A stretch of DNA of 64,000 nucleotides from Epiperipatus broadwayi (Eukaryota; Onychophora; Udeonychophora; Euonychophora; Peripatidae): NCBI GenBank assembly GCA_028023455.1, contig JAQFVV010000157.1, forward strand, positions 806,001 to 870,000. Direction: 5' to 3'. Positions 37,301 through 50,645 of the stretch are shown here, in pieces. Made by a program: the position numbers and the translations under genes. The notes under the pieces were generated by a model. It did not search any database, had not been told where the DNA came from, and saw only the letters and a program-made list of their open reading frames with translations. Position 1 is the first letter of the stretch, and each line of letters opens with the position of its first letter.

Positions 37301-38780
37301 AAAGTTTACTTTAGGTTTGGAGTAATAGATTTTTAGTTTTATTTATTTACTATTAGTATTATAGTCATCTCTGTTATATAAAGCATATTTGCAGTATTTA
37401 ATATATTTACAGATATGGATTCATATAAACTCATATTTCGTTAAAAACAAAACAAGTATTTGTATGTACTTATTAAATTTTTTAATTATTTATGTTTATT
37501 AATAATTATGTAAGCAAGTCTTCTAGTGTAGAGATAGTGCATCTTTCCCATTGGGTCCATGATCTGTGTTTAGATTGTATTCAAGTAAACTTATAAATTT
37601 GCTTTAGATTCTAATTAGGCATAGGATTTATCTTTTTTTGTAGCATGCTTGTAACTAACTCTGCTAATTATTCAATATTAGAAATTGAGTTATTTTCATC
37701 TAATAAGTAAAATAAGAATGTAAAACCACATGGAAACACTCATTCACTAGAAATTGGATACATTGCTGTGTAATACTTTCTCCATTACTGTTTCTTTATG
37801 AAAAGCTAATGAAATGGCTTTTTCCCTACAGTACACTATTTAAAGTCTATTTTACTTTTTCCATATGTCACTCTCACTCAAAAGCATCTCATACTTTTTT
37901 TTTTATGTTTTTTTTTATTCATTCTAAGTTATAATTATGATTTTGTATAAGTTTTGGGACAGGATTTTGTTTTCTTCCTATTTATTTTTGATTTTGAAAT
38001 TTTATGTTTATGATTTTTGTAAAGATTATCTCAAACTTTGATTCTTTGCTATTTTATTAAATATTATCATTTATATAGATATTCATTATTACTATAAATT
38101 ATTCAAGTATAACAATCTATATAACCATTCTTTTGTTATCACTGGAATATAAATAATTTTTGTATATTGAAGCAGTCAATCTTAGCTTAAGATTGAGCTT
38201 TATGTTTCCATCTTCTAACCTATGTTTAAATCCCTTTTTCCCGTCCTGCTCCTTTTGTCGTGTATATATATTTCATGCATATATTTGAGATGCACGCCTA
38301 AATTATAAAATTTAATGTTTCAATAACATGTTTTAAAATTATTATTCTTTTTATTAATTATTAGTTCTTTTTTATTAAAGTATTATAGATGCCGCTCAAA
38401 TATATATATATATAGGAGCAAAACTTACTAACAAAATATTGATGTTTTTAAATATTTATTATATCTCATTTTTAACTTTCCTTTTTAAATTGCTTGTTTT
38501 TCTATTAAACTGTATATTTTTTTATAAAATCCAATATGGAAGATGTGACTGCTGTTAATTGTCCAAAAATAATTAAAGGGAGGTATTTTTTTTATTAAAG
38601 TTTTACTTAAAATAAATGGGATTAAGTAGATTAAAGATTTTCTTTTGTATAAAACATGTTGTCAAATCTATTTCTCATCTGGAAATAGATTTGAATTTAT
38701 TTTTGGACGTTATCTTACAATTGCATCTTTCAAAAACAACTAACTAATTAATGATAAGCATTCCAGAAATACCTGCGCAA
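34355..38780. other. AT-rich gene-free stretch
   Basis: No supported gene, RNA or element. A slightly GC-richer patch at about 35680-35990 has no followable frame. Confidence 0.5.
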
Positions 38781-38783
38781 GGG

Positions 38784-39094
38784 TATAAATAATGGCTGGA
38801 TTTTTAAAGCAAAGATTAGATTAGCCACTATTGAGAGAACTGATTGCTACTAGACACCACACTGTTTTGAAATCTAAAAATGATGTAGTAGTGAATCCAC
38901 CACCCTTCTCTGGCCCTGGTGGGTCATCATCTTTCGCAGCTATACCATCTAACTGCTGCCCTGAAAGAAAGTAAAAGCCTAAAGAAGGAACTCTGGAGTG
39001 CTAAATAGAAGCTTACTGTCACCAAGAATTCAGTTGGATCCTCAATTTGCCATGCATGAGCCGTACTTTGAAAATAGACATTAAATTTGTGCAA
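38784..39094 (+). other. Exon-like GC-richer island with TATA box
   Basis: TATAAAT at 38784-38790 precedes ~280 bp of more even composition that stops at AAG|GTAACT (39093/39094-), a good splice-donor match. A frame without ATG encodes VVVNPPPFSGPGGSSSF followed by a stop after ~40 residues; on the other strand a 72-aa frame is open (38927-39145). Could be a first exon of a host gene or an old repeat. Not recognised. Confidence 0.25.
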
Positions 39095-39909
39095 GGTAAC
39101 TTTTATGCTACTATTTGAAAATGAATCTAGCCTCACTAATCTCAAATCCTGCTATCAAGATTCTAACGTATTGTTCAATTTTCTATCTTTTAAATTAATG
39201 TTTTTTTTATTATATAAATAACATGTAATTTGCTCTTAAATAATTTATATAAATTTAATTCTCTCTCATATGCTCTTAACTTTCTTTAACTTTGGTGCGG
39301 TCATTTATTTATATGTATTTATTATTTGATTTATGTATCTGTTATTGATATGTCAATTTCAAACAATCTAACGAGCTTAATTTATAAAAATCTTTTCTGT
39401 TATTTTTAACTAAACCTTCATGAAAAGGTTATTAACGTCCCCTTTAAATATGTAAATTAATATGTTCACCAGATTGTTTTATGAATCAACATTTTAGGTT
39501 CGTTTGTAATATAAAAATTGATTTATTTAACTCTGAAAATCCAGAACTCAAGCTAATTAATGCTCTGAAACATTTATTTTATAATTATTTATTAAATTCT
39601 GAAAGGGTGACTTATAATTTGTTTCCTATATAACTGCTAATCTTACTTCATTTTTCATACTCTTAAAATATCAAATATAGTATTTAAATATTTCAGTTAT
39701 TATAAAAATCATGAAGTTGGGATTGAATTATTTTAAATATCAGAAAAGGGATGGGGATAAATCTTAATGTTTTTTTTTAAATAAAATCTTCATGTATATT
39801 TTAATAAATGAAATTTCTCTATATATATATTATAGTGGCATAGCATATTATTTATATAAATTATAGTATTCAAACAAGGGTCATCTATTTTAAAGCAGTA
39901 AATTATATT

Positions 39910-41290
39910 TCATGCCATTAGTGACATTACTGCGTTGCCGACATTTAGCCTCTCTTCGTATATATATATTATGTGCTTCTAGTCTTCTAATCTGGGGGTT
40001 GCGACAAGTTCGAACCCATAGATTTCTTCTCATATCTCATTCCGTAGATAGTTGAGCTATCCGGAATCACATTCATTTTGTGTAAAATGCCTCTGGTGGT
40101 GATCCCATAAGTTTGGCACATGCTATGCATATTCACTTCTTAGATAAAAGGCCTCTCGCATCAATTATACCAGCAAAAGTCTGGGCCACACCATGCCTAT
40201 CCACTTTTCTCTAAGCACTACCCAAGAAGGGGGTGTGAGATTTCATTTTTCATCCAGAAGCACGACCTTTTCCTCTTACTTATTTTTAGGCTATTATGTC
40301 AGCACCGCAAACTTCTTCATATTATTATTATTTCTTTTGCTTCATGATCCAGTTTTAATGCTCTAATATTAAAATGCGCTCTGCTCAAAATATATATCAA
40401 TGCCAAATATTAATAGCCAGATTAATTTCTAATGTTATTTCAATCTTACCATACAATCTCACCGTCGTAATTTATATATCTATATTTAAGAGTATCTATA
40501 TGCCGCGGGGAAAATAAAGCGTTCGTCTTACTATCGTTAAAATAATTTTTCATTAAATATTTTGTCATCTAATCAAATGTTATTTTCAAATATGTTTTTC
40601 AAATGTATCTTATTTATTTTCACGACCTCAATGGCGTGAAAATAGTTTATATCACATGTATAATGAATTTCGGAACGCTCCTAGAAAAATATATGTTAGT
40701 CACCACGTTTCTGAACCGTAAATCAAAGCGTTAATGGCAGTATTATGTAATTCTTTCTAATATTCGATTGGCATCTTAATATTAGACCCACCAAAGACGT
40801 GTGTTTATTTGTATTTAGCTAATAAAGAGCATATGAGAAATAATAGCGTGAATGACACTATGTAATTATCTACCGCTTGCTCATTCACGCACACACTAAT
40901 GTATATAATTAATTTATAAATGTATAATAATTTATCAGTATATTAAAATATATTTTATTGTCTAACTTATTTGAGTAGTTCGAATTCCTTTTCATCCACT
41001 TCCACATATTACAGCCATGTTTATCTTTTATTTTAATATAGTCATAGTTAATAGATGTCTCATTGTTTTGCTCAGCTTTGCTAGTCGGCCGGATTAAGAT
41101 TAATTCTCATGTGCCATCACTATTATGTTATTCATTAGGTGTTTGATCTGGGGCTTAGAGAGTGGGTTCGAATCCAGGCTGGTCCCTGATCTAAATCTTG
41201 GGCTTGACTGGGTTTGAAGTACATTTTGTGAGTTCCAGCTCATGTTAGATGGTTAAACATGTTTTGACCGGCACAATATATATATGTGAA
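39910..41290. other. GC-richer patch with two tRNA B-box-like strings
   Basis: Composition shifts away from the neighbours. AGTTCGAACCC (about 40006) and GGTTCGAATCC (about 41167) match the internal RNA polymerase III B box, but no A box at the right distance was found, so SINE calls are not supported. No reading frame of note. Confidence 0.3.
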
Positions 41291-41431
41291 ATTCTATTAA
41301 CAAAAATATATATATGAACATATATAAATGAATTCGTAATTATAAACAATGGTATTTTTTTTGCTTTTTTTAATTAAAAGTAAAAAAAATAATATTTGCT
41401 TATTTTCTGTTTTGTTTCAAAATAAAATAGT

Positions 41432-41514
41432 GTAATAGTAATAATCAGCTATTAAGCTAATGCACATGCGCTTTGTGCATGTGCATTAGCTTAATGGCTG
41501 ATTATCACTATTAC
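41432..41514. repeat. 83-bp near-perfect hairpin
   Basis: About 39 bp on each side of a ~5-base loop pair with two or three mismatches (arms contain AAGCTAATGCACATGC). AAAATAAAATA stands immediately outside both ends, a possible 11-bp target-site duplication. Either a miniature fold-back element or a small structured RNA; nothing shows transcription. Confidence 0.75.
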
Positions 41515-43372
41515 AAAATAAAATACTATAAAATTGCAAGAAATAGAAAATTCAGTTTTTTTAAAAAAAAAAAAAATTAAAAATTATACATTTAAATTTA
41601 TTAAAAAATATACTATCCCTTACAAATATGACCAAAATTAGGATAATAAATACAGATAGATATTTTAAAAGAAATAGAGAAATTATTTACAATGATATAC
41701 ATATTCTAATGATAAAAATATACAGACTTTTAAACATTAAAGAATACAATTGTGATATTTAAGAAAGATGCAAAGAAAATATTTCAAATTATGAACCTAT
41801 CAATTCTCTATTATATCTTTATTATGGACATTATACATATTCTGCAAAGAATATTGAAATTAAGACAATCATATAGAGAAATAAAAATGATTAGAGCAAA
41901 ATAAACCACAAAAGAAGTTATCAAGAGTCTATAAATGGCTATTTTACATTAAATTTGTAAATTTTGATGAACATTTGATTCCTTTAGCATTTATGCAGTG
42001 ATTAAAGCTTTGGAAAATCAAAGTAGATCTGAGATATTACCACATTCTAAAGAATATTTATTAAAATGCTGTAGCAATGATTAGATTATAGGATGAAATT
42101 AAGATTAATATTGATAAGGATATATGACACGGTGACTTCATAATTCCAAAACATTTTCAAGTCATCTAGATTTTTTGATCATTTTTCATTTTAAATTTCT
42201 TAGATTTTTTTAACCATCATTTAATTTTTCTGGACAATCAGCCAATTTCAAATTCTATTATAAACTTTTTTGATTATTTGAGTTGAATGTTTTGACTAAA
42301 TCAATTTCAAGCAATATATAAATCATACTTTTACTCTTGATACTTTGCTTGCAATTTCTTGGCAAAAAAAATCACATCTATAAAACTTTTTTTATTCCCT
42401 AAAACTATAGTATGTTATTGGTAAACTGTGACTGGAAATAAATTATTCAAGAAAAATTTTTGAAATTAATTTTCTTGTAGCAAGTGATGGTAACATTCTG
42501 TCCATAATTACTCAGCCTGTTCTCAGTTATTTTGTATATTGAAATGATAGAAACATTCTTATAATCAGATAGTATCACTTTTTGAATTTAAATATTTTTA
42601 AAAACATCCAATAGGATTGAATTTAATATGTAATCTATATTTTAACTTTTCATGTATCTCAACTTGATATTTAGCCTATTCAATTTTAAGATTTTTTAAG
42701 AACTGTTTTAATTTTATTAAGCTAAATGCCTTTGTATAAATCTCATTTCTTGTATTATTGTTTAAAAGATGATCAAAATATTTTTCACCTCTGTCGAACA
42801 TCAATGTGGATTTAATAGGATTATGCTATTTTAAAGTCCTGGTTTACTACTTTCCCACCATTATTAAATGCTTTTATATTAACTTGTACTATCTCTGTTT
42901 CTGTCATTATGTTCACATTTTTGACCATGTTTCTATCAGGATATCTACATTTTTAAGAATGAAAAAAACATTCCCATTTAGAAGTTGAGCTCACATCCTT
43001 ATGCTTCCCAGCAAAAATCCTTAGTAACTGAGCCAATGAAAATATTATGTTTGTAGAATAAAATTTTGTTAATATTGATTTAATTCATGCTTAATTAAGT
43101 CAAAATAAATATTTTCTATTAAAATTTGAATTATTCTTCTTAAATCATTAAATTTCATAAATATGTTGTGAAAAAAAATTAATATGTAAAAAAAAAGTTA
43201 AAAAATCATGTTTTCATTTCCAAAATCAAAACAAGCAGGCATTTTCTTGTAGATAAAACAAGAAACATAGTATAAAAGTGAGTGATGAAAAATAATTTTA
43301 TTTAAATTGAAATTATTTACCTGCATTTTATTTATAACTAAAAAGTAAAATATTTTTTTTTTTTTAAATATT

Positions 43373-43572
43373 GCTTTTATATAAATAGCTGATTAAAAAG
43401 TAGAAAATAACAAAGTAATCTGAATAAAAAACATATTGTATCATTTCATAAAAGCATTTGAAGCCATAAAAATCTAAAAGGCCTCAAATGCTTTTATGAA
43501 ATGACACACCATGTTTTTTAGTAGGATTATTTGTTGTTTTTTATGTTTTAGTCAGCTGTTTATATAATAGCA
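43373..43572. repeat. 200-bp palindromic MITE-like repeat
   Basis: The inner arms 43442-43465 and 43480-43503 match 23 of 24 bases; homology continues outward with gaps to GCTTTTATATAAATAGCTGA (43373) and its inverse ending at 43572. No open frame. Confidence 0.75.
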
Positions 43573-44329
43573 TTATTTAAAAACATTTTTTTTATTAATA
43601 TTATTTTATTTCTATATGCTGACATTGTAACCAGATTGTATAAGATAGATTAGTTTTAAATAATCATTTTTAAGTTCATATTTTTTTATGATAGCATGGA
43701 ATCTTTAAATAGATCTGTCTAAACATGGAACCATTTTCTGGATTAAAATTTCTGTCCCAAATTCATCTCCAAAATGATTTATTATTGATTGTACTGTCTC
43801 ATATAAGATCCCAGCTAACAACTTCTTGTTTACTAAACCTCTTTTTGTTATTGCTTTTTCAATGCTAAGGACTAGTGCGCACACAGAAAATTGAAATTGA
43901 AGTTGTTATGCAAGATGTAACAGCACAAATACACACTTATGCAGTAGCAGAAAGATGACTGTTTGCTATATACAGTATTATCTTATAATAATGGTAAAAT
44001 AATGATGATATCCTCAACATTAATTTGAAATTTACTCTTAAATAAGTGACCTTTTTTCATCACAAATGCATATATTATGTATTACTACAATGAATCAGAA
44101 GTTGTTTTTCTGAAATATTTTATTAATAATTGTATATCCTTAAATACTTTATTAATGCAGTTAATTAAACATTTATAACTAATTCAAATACTTTTTTAAA
44201 AAAACAAAACAATAATTTATGCAATAGAAATTATAAATCTTTATAGTGACATACTGGAATATATCTTCCTTGAATCCATATTAAAAATATTTTTGTATTA
44301 CCTATCATTCTGAGCTACATTCCAGGATG

Positions 44330-44830
44330 AAGTTATCTCCAGCTTTTTAATCCATTCATCTCATGTAACACTTCCTTCTAATTTGTATTCAGTCATTTAG
44401 ATTTTAAATTTTAATTGTCCATCTATTGTCATGTGTCAGCAGTAGGTTCATTCTAATCTTATTTTAATTTTTTAATCTTCTTCAATGATTTCACTAATGT
44501 CTGCTTGTTTTTTTGCCATCTATATTGTTTTTGATACATTTCTGTTTTTCCAATAATCATGTTTTTATATTTTGGTGTGTGGTATGAAGCCTCCATGTTG
44601 CTGTTTTATTAAATGTTCATGACTCAGTTTCATAAGGATATTTCCTTTTCAAATGCATATTAGGTTATTTCTATCAAAAGAGCTCCAAGTTTAGTTATAT
44701 GATTAATTTTGTTTATTGTTCCCATTTGTATTAATAATTTGTTCATAGTATTTACAGTTAACCTTTTTTAAATTTTTTAATAACAATTTTTATTTTCTCT
44801 TTTTGAAAAGCCGTTAAACAAAATTATAAT
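44330..44830 (-). pseudogene. RTE-type retroelement 3' fragment, copy 3 (very degraded)
   Basis: Nucleotide similarity to 56690-57260: the phrases CCAGGATGAAG, TTTAGTTATATGATTAATTT and GTATTAATAATTTG with TATTTACAGTTAAC match the other two copies in order. Coding frames are destroyed. The oldest of the three copies. Confidence 0.55.
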
Positions 44831-47310
44831 TTTTGTTAGCTTTTATTTTTTGTTTTAAATTTTTTTTTTTTTATCTAATAGCTGTTGAAGATTTTCCTAT
44901 CTCTGCAACATTAGTTTTGGAAGTATCTACATCTGTTCCAACATCTAGATGATATAAATAATTAATATTTTCTTAATTCTCATTTTAATCTGTATATAAT
45001 TTTTATTTTCTTAGATCTCATTTTAATCTATAAAATTAGTACTGTAAAACAACCCAAAAAAATTTCAGATTAGGAATCACTGTTCTGTGCCCTAACAATG
45101 TTAATTGTGTTAGTCTCATGCAATTTAATCACATTTTTTACATTTTAATAAATATTTTGCAGAAGATGACAATATCCTGGATTTTTTTTTTTTTGATATT
45201 CCTAAGTTTTAATCATTATTTGCATTCTGTTTTTTGATCAAATAAAGCATATATTTTGTAATTAACAGTTTTATAATTAATAAAGTTAATATTTTTTTAA
45301 AAAACTTTTATTTGATTATTCTAAATTTTTAAAAAATCAATTTCTCAACTAACAAATGAAAATTATTCTCCTTTTGTATATCTTTTTTTTTATACAGTAT
45401 AGCAAGGAAATAAAATTACTTTATAATTAAAACTAAATAAAATGAATGTGGTGTATTAAAAATGTTTTGCATTGTTTTTGTGTGTATACATACACACATA
45501 TATATATATATATTGTAACAAATACATAAAATATATGAGGTACATAAAAGTATATATGTATGTATTTTTTAAAAACAAAAAAGGCTATCTAATATAGATC
45601 ACTTAAATAGTCATTATGATAGTAATTAGAAAGAGGAGAAAATTTGAAATAAATAATAAAAGACCAGTTTAGAATTTTATAAAAAGGAAAAAAAAAGAAA
45701 ATCCATCAAAATATACCAGTCTTGTTTTAAGATAAAGGGAAATTGAAGAAAGAATAATAAAATTTGAATAAAACTGTAGGGATAATTTAAGAGTTTTAAT
45801 TAGATTTCCTATGAAGAAAATCTAATAAAAGTAAATGGCTTGCCCAATAAAGCCAGTAATAATTACTTACCTTCTCTTTAAAAATTGTGAATTCAAAATA
45901 TTATAATGTTCAATAAAAATGAGAAAAAAAAGGGGGAGAAATTTAAAATTGTATTAATTATAAATTTACTTTGTGAAATATTTTAAATCAAAATATTAAT
46001 TTAAAGGAAATGTAAAATAATTTTTGTAAAATTATCTAATCAAAAAGAATGGATTAAGTTGTTTTTACTGTAAATTAGTAAACTGATTAGATAAGGTATG
46101 CTGTAATTAAAAATGATGCTAATTAATAAAAAAGAAAAAAGAAAAATAATTAGCATGGGTGATGACCATGACAATGGTTGGTCAAATATATGTTTTTAAA
46201 TTATTAATTCAAGTATTCTGTGATTGTTAGTTTTGATGTCGTGTGTTGCTGATGTTACTTGCTGAATTTTGCGATCTCTGCCATAATGGATTTCTAGTTT
46301 TGTGGGTCAAGCAATGTATAGAAATCTGTGAACATCTTACCATCACCATGTCCTAAATTCGCAAAAGGGATGTTCATTCGATCTTACTCCATGCAACTCC
46401 TATAAATTATTGATAGCCTAAGATGTGACCAAAACTATGACCTGCTATTGTTGAGACATTTCTCCCATCCTATGCTGGACATTTAAATGAAGAAGATATA
46501 TGCTGTCCCAGGAAGAAAAATCTATAAGCCACTAGGGAATTGTCTAATGCAAGAATACTGTTCCTGAGGTTACACCATGTAAATGAAGAAATTGAGCTAG
46601 CCCATGAAATAAACACTAGAAACGTTTAAAATCTCTTGTCAATGTTCCAGTTAATTCTCTGGATGACACTCTGGTACAAACCCAATATAAGTTAAAGTAT
46701 CCACGGAAGAAGTATTTTGCTTTTAGTAGGTAATGAGCAGGTGTAACAGTCTTAAAATGTGGCTGCTGTTTGTATATTGATAGACAGTATTGGATCTGAC
46801 CATTTGTATTATTATATAAAGTATTGACTGTATTTACCCCCTCTCCTTGCATAATTTAGCTGGTCTAAATTATATAATAAATATTTTAAAAAAATCGAAA
46901 ACTGTTATATATATTCTGTAAATGTTGTGAGCTTTTATAGTTACAATATTCATTATGTCATAAAGGTACTATAAATAGATATTTATATCAAATTTTAGTT
47001 ATCACAAAAATATAATATATATATATTATAACGCTGAGAAATCTTCAGAAATACATATGAATATTTTTAACAGAAGACTCATATAGTAAATACAAATTGC
47101 TAAATAATGTATGCATGCACAATTTAAAAGACATGATATTATAACATAAATTATTAAGTGAGAGCCGTTATTGTAAGATATTACTTTATTAATTTATGTG
47201 ATTGAAAACTTGTAAGATAAAATAACATTGAAAGAAGATTAAAAAAGCTGTAATAGAAACAGTTACTAAACCTTTTACAAACTATCTTTGCCTACAAGTT
47301 ACCAGGAGGT
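44831..47310. other. Mostly AT-rich stretch, unassigned
   Basis: About 46200-46860 is richer in G and C and may be an old coding remnant (78-aa minus-strand frame at 46616-46852 ends in TRDFKRF), but nothing is recognisable. The rest is A/T tracts and a (AT)n at about 45497-45513. Confidence 0.4.
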
Positions 47311-47406
47311 ACTTTGATTATTCTATTATCTACTAAATTAAATTTGTTGATTAATTTTACTTTGATTATTCTATTATCTACTAAATTAAATTTGTTGATT
47401 AATTTT
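47311..47406. repeat. 48-bp tandem duplication
   Basis: Two identical 48-bp units at 47311 and 47359, beginning ACTTTGATTATTCTATT. A recent event. Confidence 0.9.
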
Positions 47407-47609
47407 ATATATTCTATTTTTATTCTTATTTCTAATTTGGCAAAACTATTTATAATTGTTAATTTTTTTTAATTCAATTTTTTTCAGAATATTATTTTTA
47501 AAGTAAAACCCTTTGAATATTATTATTATTATTTTTCACATTTGTCATACCCCCCCCCCCCTTTTTTTTTTTTTTGCTTTTATTATTGCAACTATTAACA
47601 GATTTAAAT

Positions 47610-48100
47610 CTACTCCAACATACAACTCTTCAAACATCCATACCATTGAAAATCTAATGATGGAGTGCCCAAATCCCATGCTGATGCCAATATTATTGAT
47701 ATATCCATGTTGACCTAAAGTCACTCTGACCCCTCATGTATTGGACCTCATCCATTTAAATACATAGAAGAGGGATGGTATGATGCAGGCTTAATGTGTA
47801 ATATTTGAAATACAGGCATTCTTCATATACCTGGAGCCTGTCCATTAAAGTATCAAGATTTGCTATCTTAATATAAACTGAGTACTGATTATATATGTAT
47901 GAAGGAGATGATTTGGACCAACTGATGAGTGCTGGTTCTGCATGAAATATGTATATTGGTGATTATTTGTCTTTTCTACATGTGTGTGATCATGTGTATC
48001 ATTGGTATATATAGAATAGTTGAAGGGTGCTTGAAAGTGTTTTCAAATCCTGTATATTTACAATTAAGCTCCAAGTATCTGAAGAATGCCTGTATTTCAC
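47610..48100 (+). mobile_element. Hammerhead repeat family 1, second locus
   Basis: The left ~50 bp (47610-47660) match the minus-oriented arm of 30411-31137 and the rest matches the plus arm. A ~30-bp inverted repeat (about 47808-47840 versus 48070-48100, containing GAATGCCTGTATTTCA) encloses the unit with the best hammerhead of the window. A C/T homopolymer tract lies at 47549-47575 just outside. No target-site duplication was recognised, and the left end is uncertain. Confidence 0.65.
47917..47960 (+). ncRNA. Type I hammerhead ribozyme, intact core (family 1)
   Basis: A self-cleaving RNA fold. Stem I: ACCAA (47917-47921) with UUGGU (47956-47960), five pairs. Core CUGAUGA 47922-47928. Stem II: GUGC (47929-47932) with GCAU (47940-47943), four pairs including one G-U, loop UGGUUCU. 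GAA 47944-47946. Stem III: AUAU (47947-47950) with GUAU (47951-47954), no loop, as in dimer-active animal hammerheads. A at 47955 is the cleavage-site base, so cleavage is predicted between 47955 and 47956. Beyond five pairs stem I opens into an internal loop that could make the known loop I-loop II contact. All invariant core positions are present. Activity is inferred. Confidence 0.75.
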
Positions 48101-50519
48101 ATATTATATTTATCTTATATAATCTTCATTTACTTGTATTTCCTTTGATTTCACTTTTAATTCACAATTTCTGTTTTAAAATGATAGAATCATTTCTTTC
48201 CTATTTATTATTAATCTACTTAATATCACTATCTAACTGTTGAATTTTAACTATTATTTTTCAAAATTTAATAACAATCTAAATTCATTATGAAGTTTGG
48301 CAGCATGTTTATACTATTAATGCATTTTTAAATTACAAATACGTAGTATAGCAACTCTTTTTCATTGCCTTTTTTGTTGTTGTTTTGTTTTTTAATTTCT
48401 TTTAATACATCTGAATATGATCTAATGTTCTAACAACTATTATAAATCTAGCTTGTTTTTTTTCTGTAGATAGTTTGAATGATTTTAATAAATGTTTTGA
48501 ATGCAACTGATATTAAGACTGATAAGTCAGTAAATAATATTTCTTTAATATAATTTTCCTACCCCACTCTCAGACAATGTAGGGACTGGTTTCTATTCAC
48601 TTTTAACACCTTGTAGAGAGATATAATCATAAACGTATAACTAAAAATGTGTGAAAAAGATTTATAATCCCCAAGATTCACATTTTGTGCTGAAGCAGCA
48701 CTCATCAGTTATCCTAGCCCACAGTCTCTTACACATATCTTTTATCATTGTTCAGTATATGAGAGTGGTGTAGTGAAAATTATATTACAGAAATATTATT
48801 CATTATGTATAATCTCTAGTCTAATGAATGATGAATAAAAATTATTGATAAATCTGTAATTCTTAATATCTTCCCCCTTCCCCCACATTTTATACATATC
48901 AATATCATTATTATATTTTCCCCCTCATCTGATAATACATTATCATTTAGATATTTTATGTAGCAATTTGCAAACTTTTTTTTTTTGTTAATTCATTTTA
49001 AAACTATTCATAATAATCTCTTTATTTCATAGAGGTTTTCTAATGTTATTATAAGCAATATGTTTTATCTGTTTTTGTTTTTTTTTAATTATTATTATTT
49101 TACAGTATTTGTAAAACTCTTGTACACACTTCATGATATCATCCTATTATTGCTAAAATAAGTTTCCTTCTAATATCAGTATTGATGTTTTATACTTTTA
49201 TTCTTTTCATTAGTTTTTGTTACCATTACATTTTTAAGAATGTCTAATTGATATCTTTGTCAGGAATTAACTATGAAGGTTTTGAGAAGGAAAATTATAC
49301 TATTTTTTCTTACTTCTAAACAGAGGTGATAACTAGTGAACTTATCACAGTAGATATTATGTGATATTCATCAACTTATCCATATACTTTAACTACATGT
49401 ATTGTCCATTAATAGCATCTATAGTGAACATTTTCACACTGATTTTTTTAAAACATTAAGAAGGAATCAAATGTCTTTTTTTTTTAAATTCTAACAAATT
49501 CATTTTATAAAATCATGTAATTTAACAGAATTGAGGATTTGTCTGTAGAAGAAGCTTAATAGTGGAATGAAGATAGAGATTTACTTTGAAAATAAATATC
49601 ATATTGACTTCTTGTGATTCATTATTTAGTTTACAAGAATCAGCAATTTATACCATATAAAAGGCGTTTAATTTTATTGCTAGTTAAATTAGAGAGTACA
49701 TTCGTTTGTGTGTGAACATATAGATTGTTAGTTCATTATTATATTTTATTTTTCACTCACATTTATCCATAAAGACATAGCATTGAAATATGCAGTTAAT
49801 TAATATTTGAATAAAAATATTATTAATATTTTATTAGTATGATATTTATTTAATTGTAATATGTATTTGGTTAATAAACTCACAGGAAATTTGAATTTAG
49901 TAGAAATTTATATAAGAAAATTACAAGGCAATGTGATTCAGCAGTAACTGGTGTTATTCCTAGTTGAATATACATGGGCAACTAATATATAGCTTTTTTT
50001 TTTTGTAAATAAATAATGATTTAGAAAGTCATAATTATTTTGTGTATATAGGAGAAAATTCTTTTTGTTACAGATCAAAAATTAATAATCACATTTAGAT
50101 AGAAATGAATAAGCAAGCTGAAAATTCAGAAGTGATGCATTTGGATTAATTAAGTGATGATATATATCTGATTGAATTTTAATAATTAATGTTTTTATCA
50201 GATAAACTGAAATTACAAGTGTATAATTTAACCAGCACTTATTTCAAACAACAATAGTTCAATAATTCTTTAAATGATCTTAAATCATTTTTTATTATTT
50301 TAAAAATTATATCTTTTTTTTAATCTCATATATATATCTATCAATTTTTATAAACTTACAAGAAAGTTTCTATGTACACTTTTTCCCCAATGTCTATATC
50401 TGAGTATTTTAAAGACAACACTGATATGAGAATAATTTCTATAAATTTACAAGTAGCCTGACACAAGTTTATAAAAATTAATGCATATATTTGATTTTAA
50501 AGAAGTTTAAAGTTTATAT
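48101..50519. other. AT-rich gene-free stretch
   Basis: No supported feature. A 104-aa hydrophobic open frame at 47929-48243 overlaps the ribozyme repeat and is not considered coding. Confidence 0.5.
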
Positions 50520-50645
50520 TTATTGATTGTCTGAAGGTTTTTGGTGTTGGCATTTTATTTGTAGTTATATTTAAACTATCCCCATCATCTAACTGAATTA
50601 TTAAAAGAAATATTTTTAAAAAATTTAAACTTTATTTATATTTTT
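50520..50645. repeat. Dispersed repeat, relative of 872-1083
   Basis: TCTGAAGGTTTTTGGTG, CCATCATCTAA and AAATTTAAACTTTATTTA follow in the same order and orientation as in 872-990. Only the left half is preserved; the palindrome is not complete here. Confidence 0.65.

Noticed and set aside
41160-41185. GGTTCGAATCC as part of a tRNA gene
   Set aside because: No A box, acceptor stem or cloverleaf can be built around it.
47929-48243. 104-aa hydrophobic frame after the ribozyme
   Set aside because: Overlaps the ribozyme repeat and AT-rich flank; hydrophobicity follows from T-rich codons.
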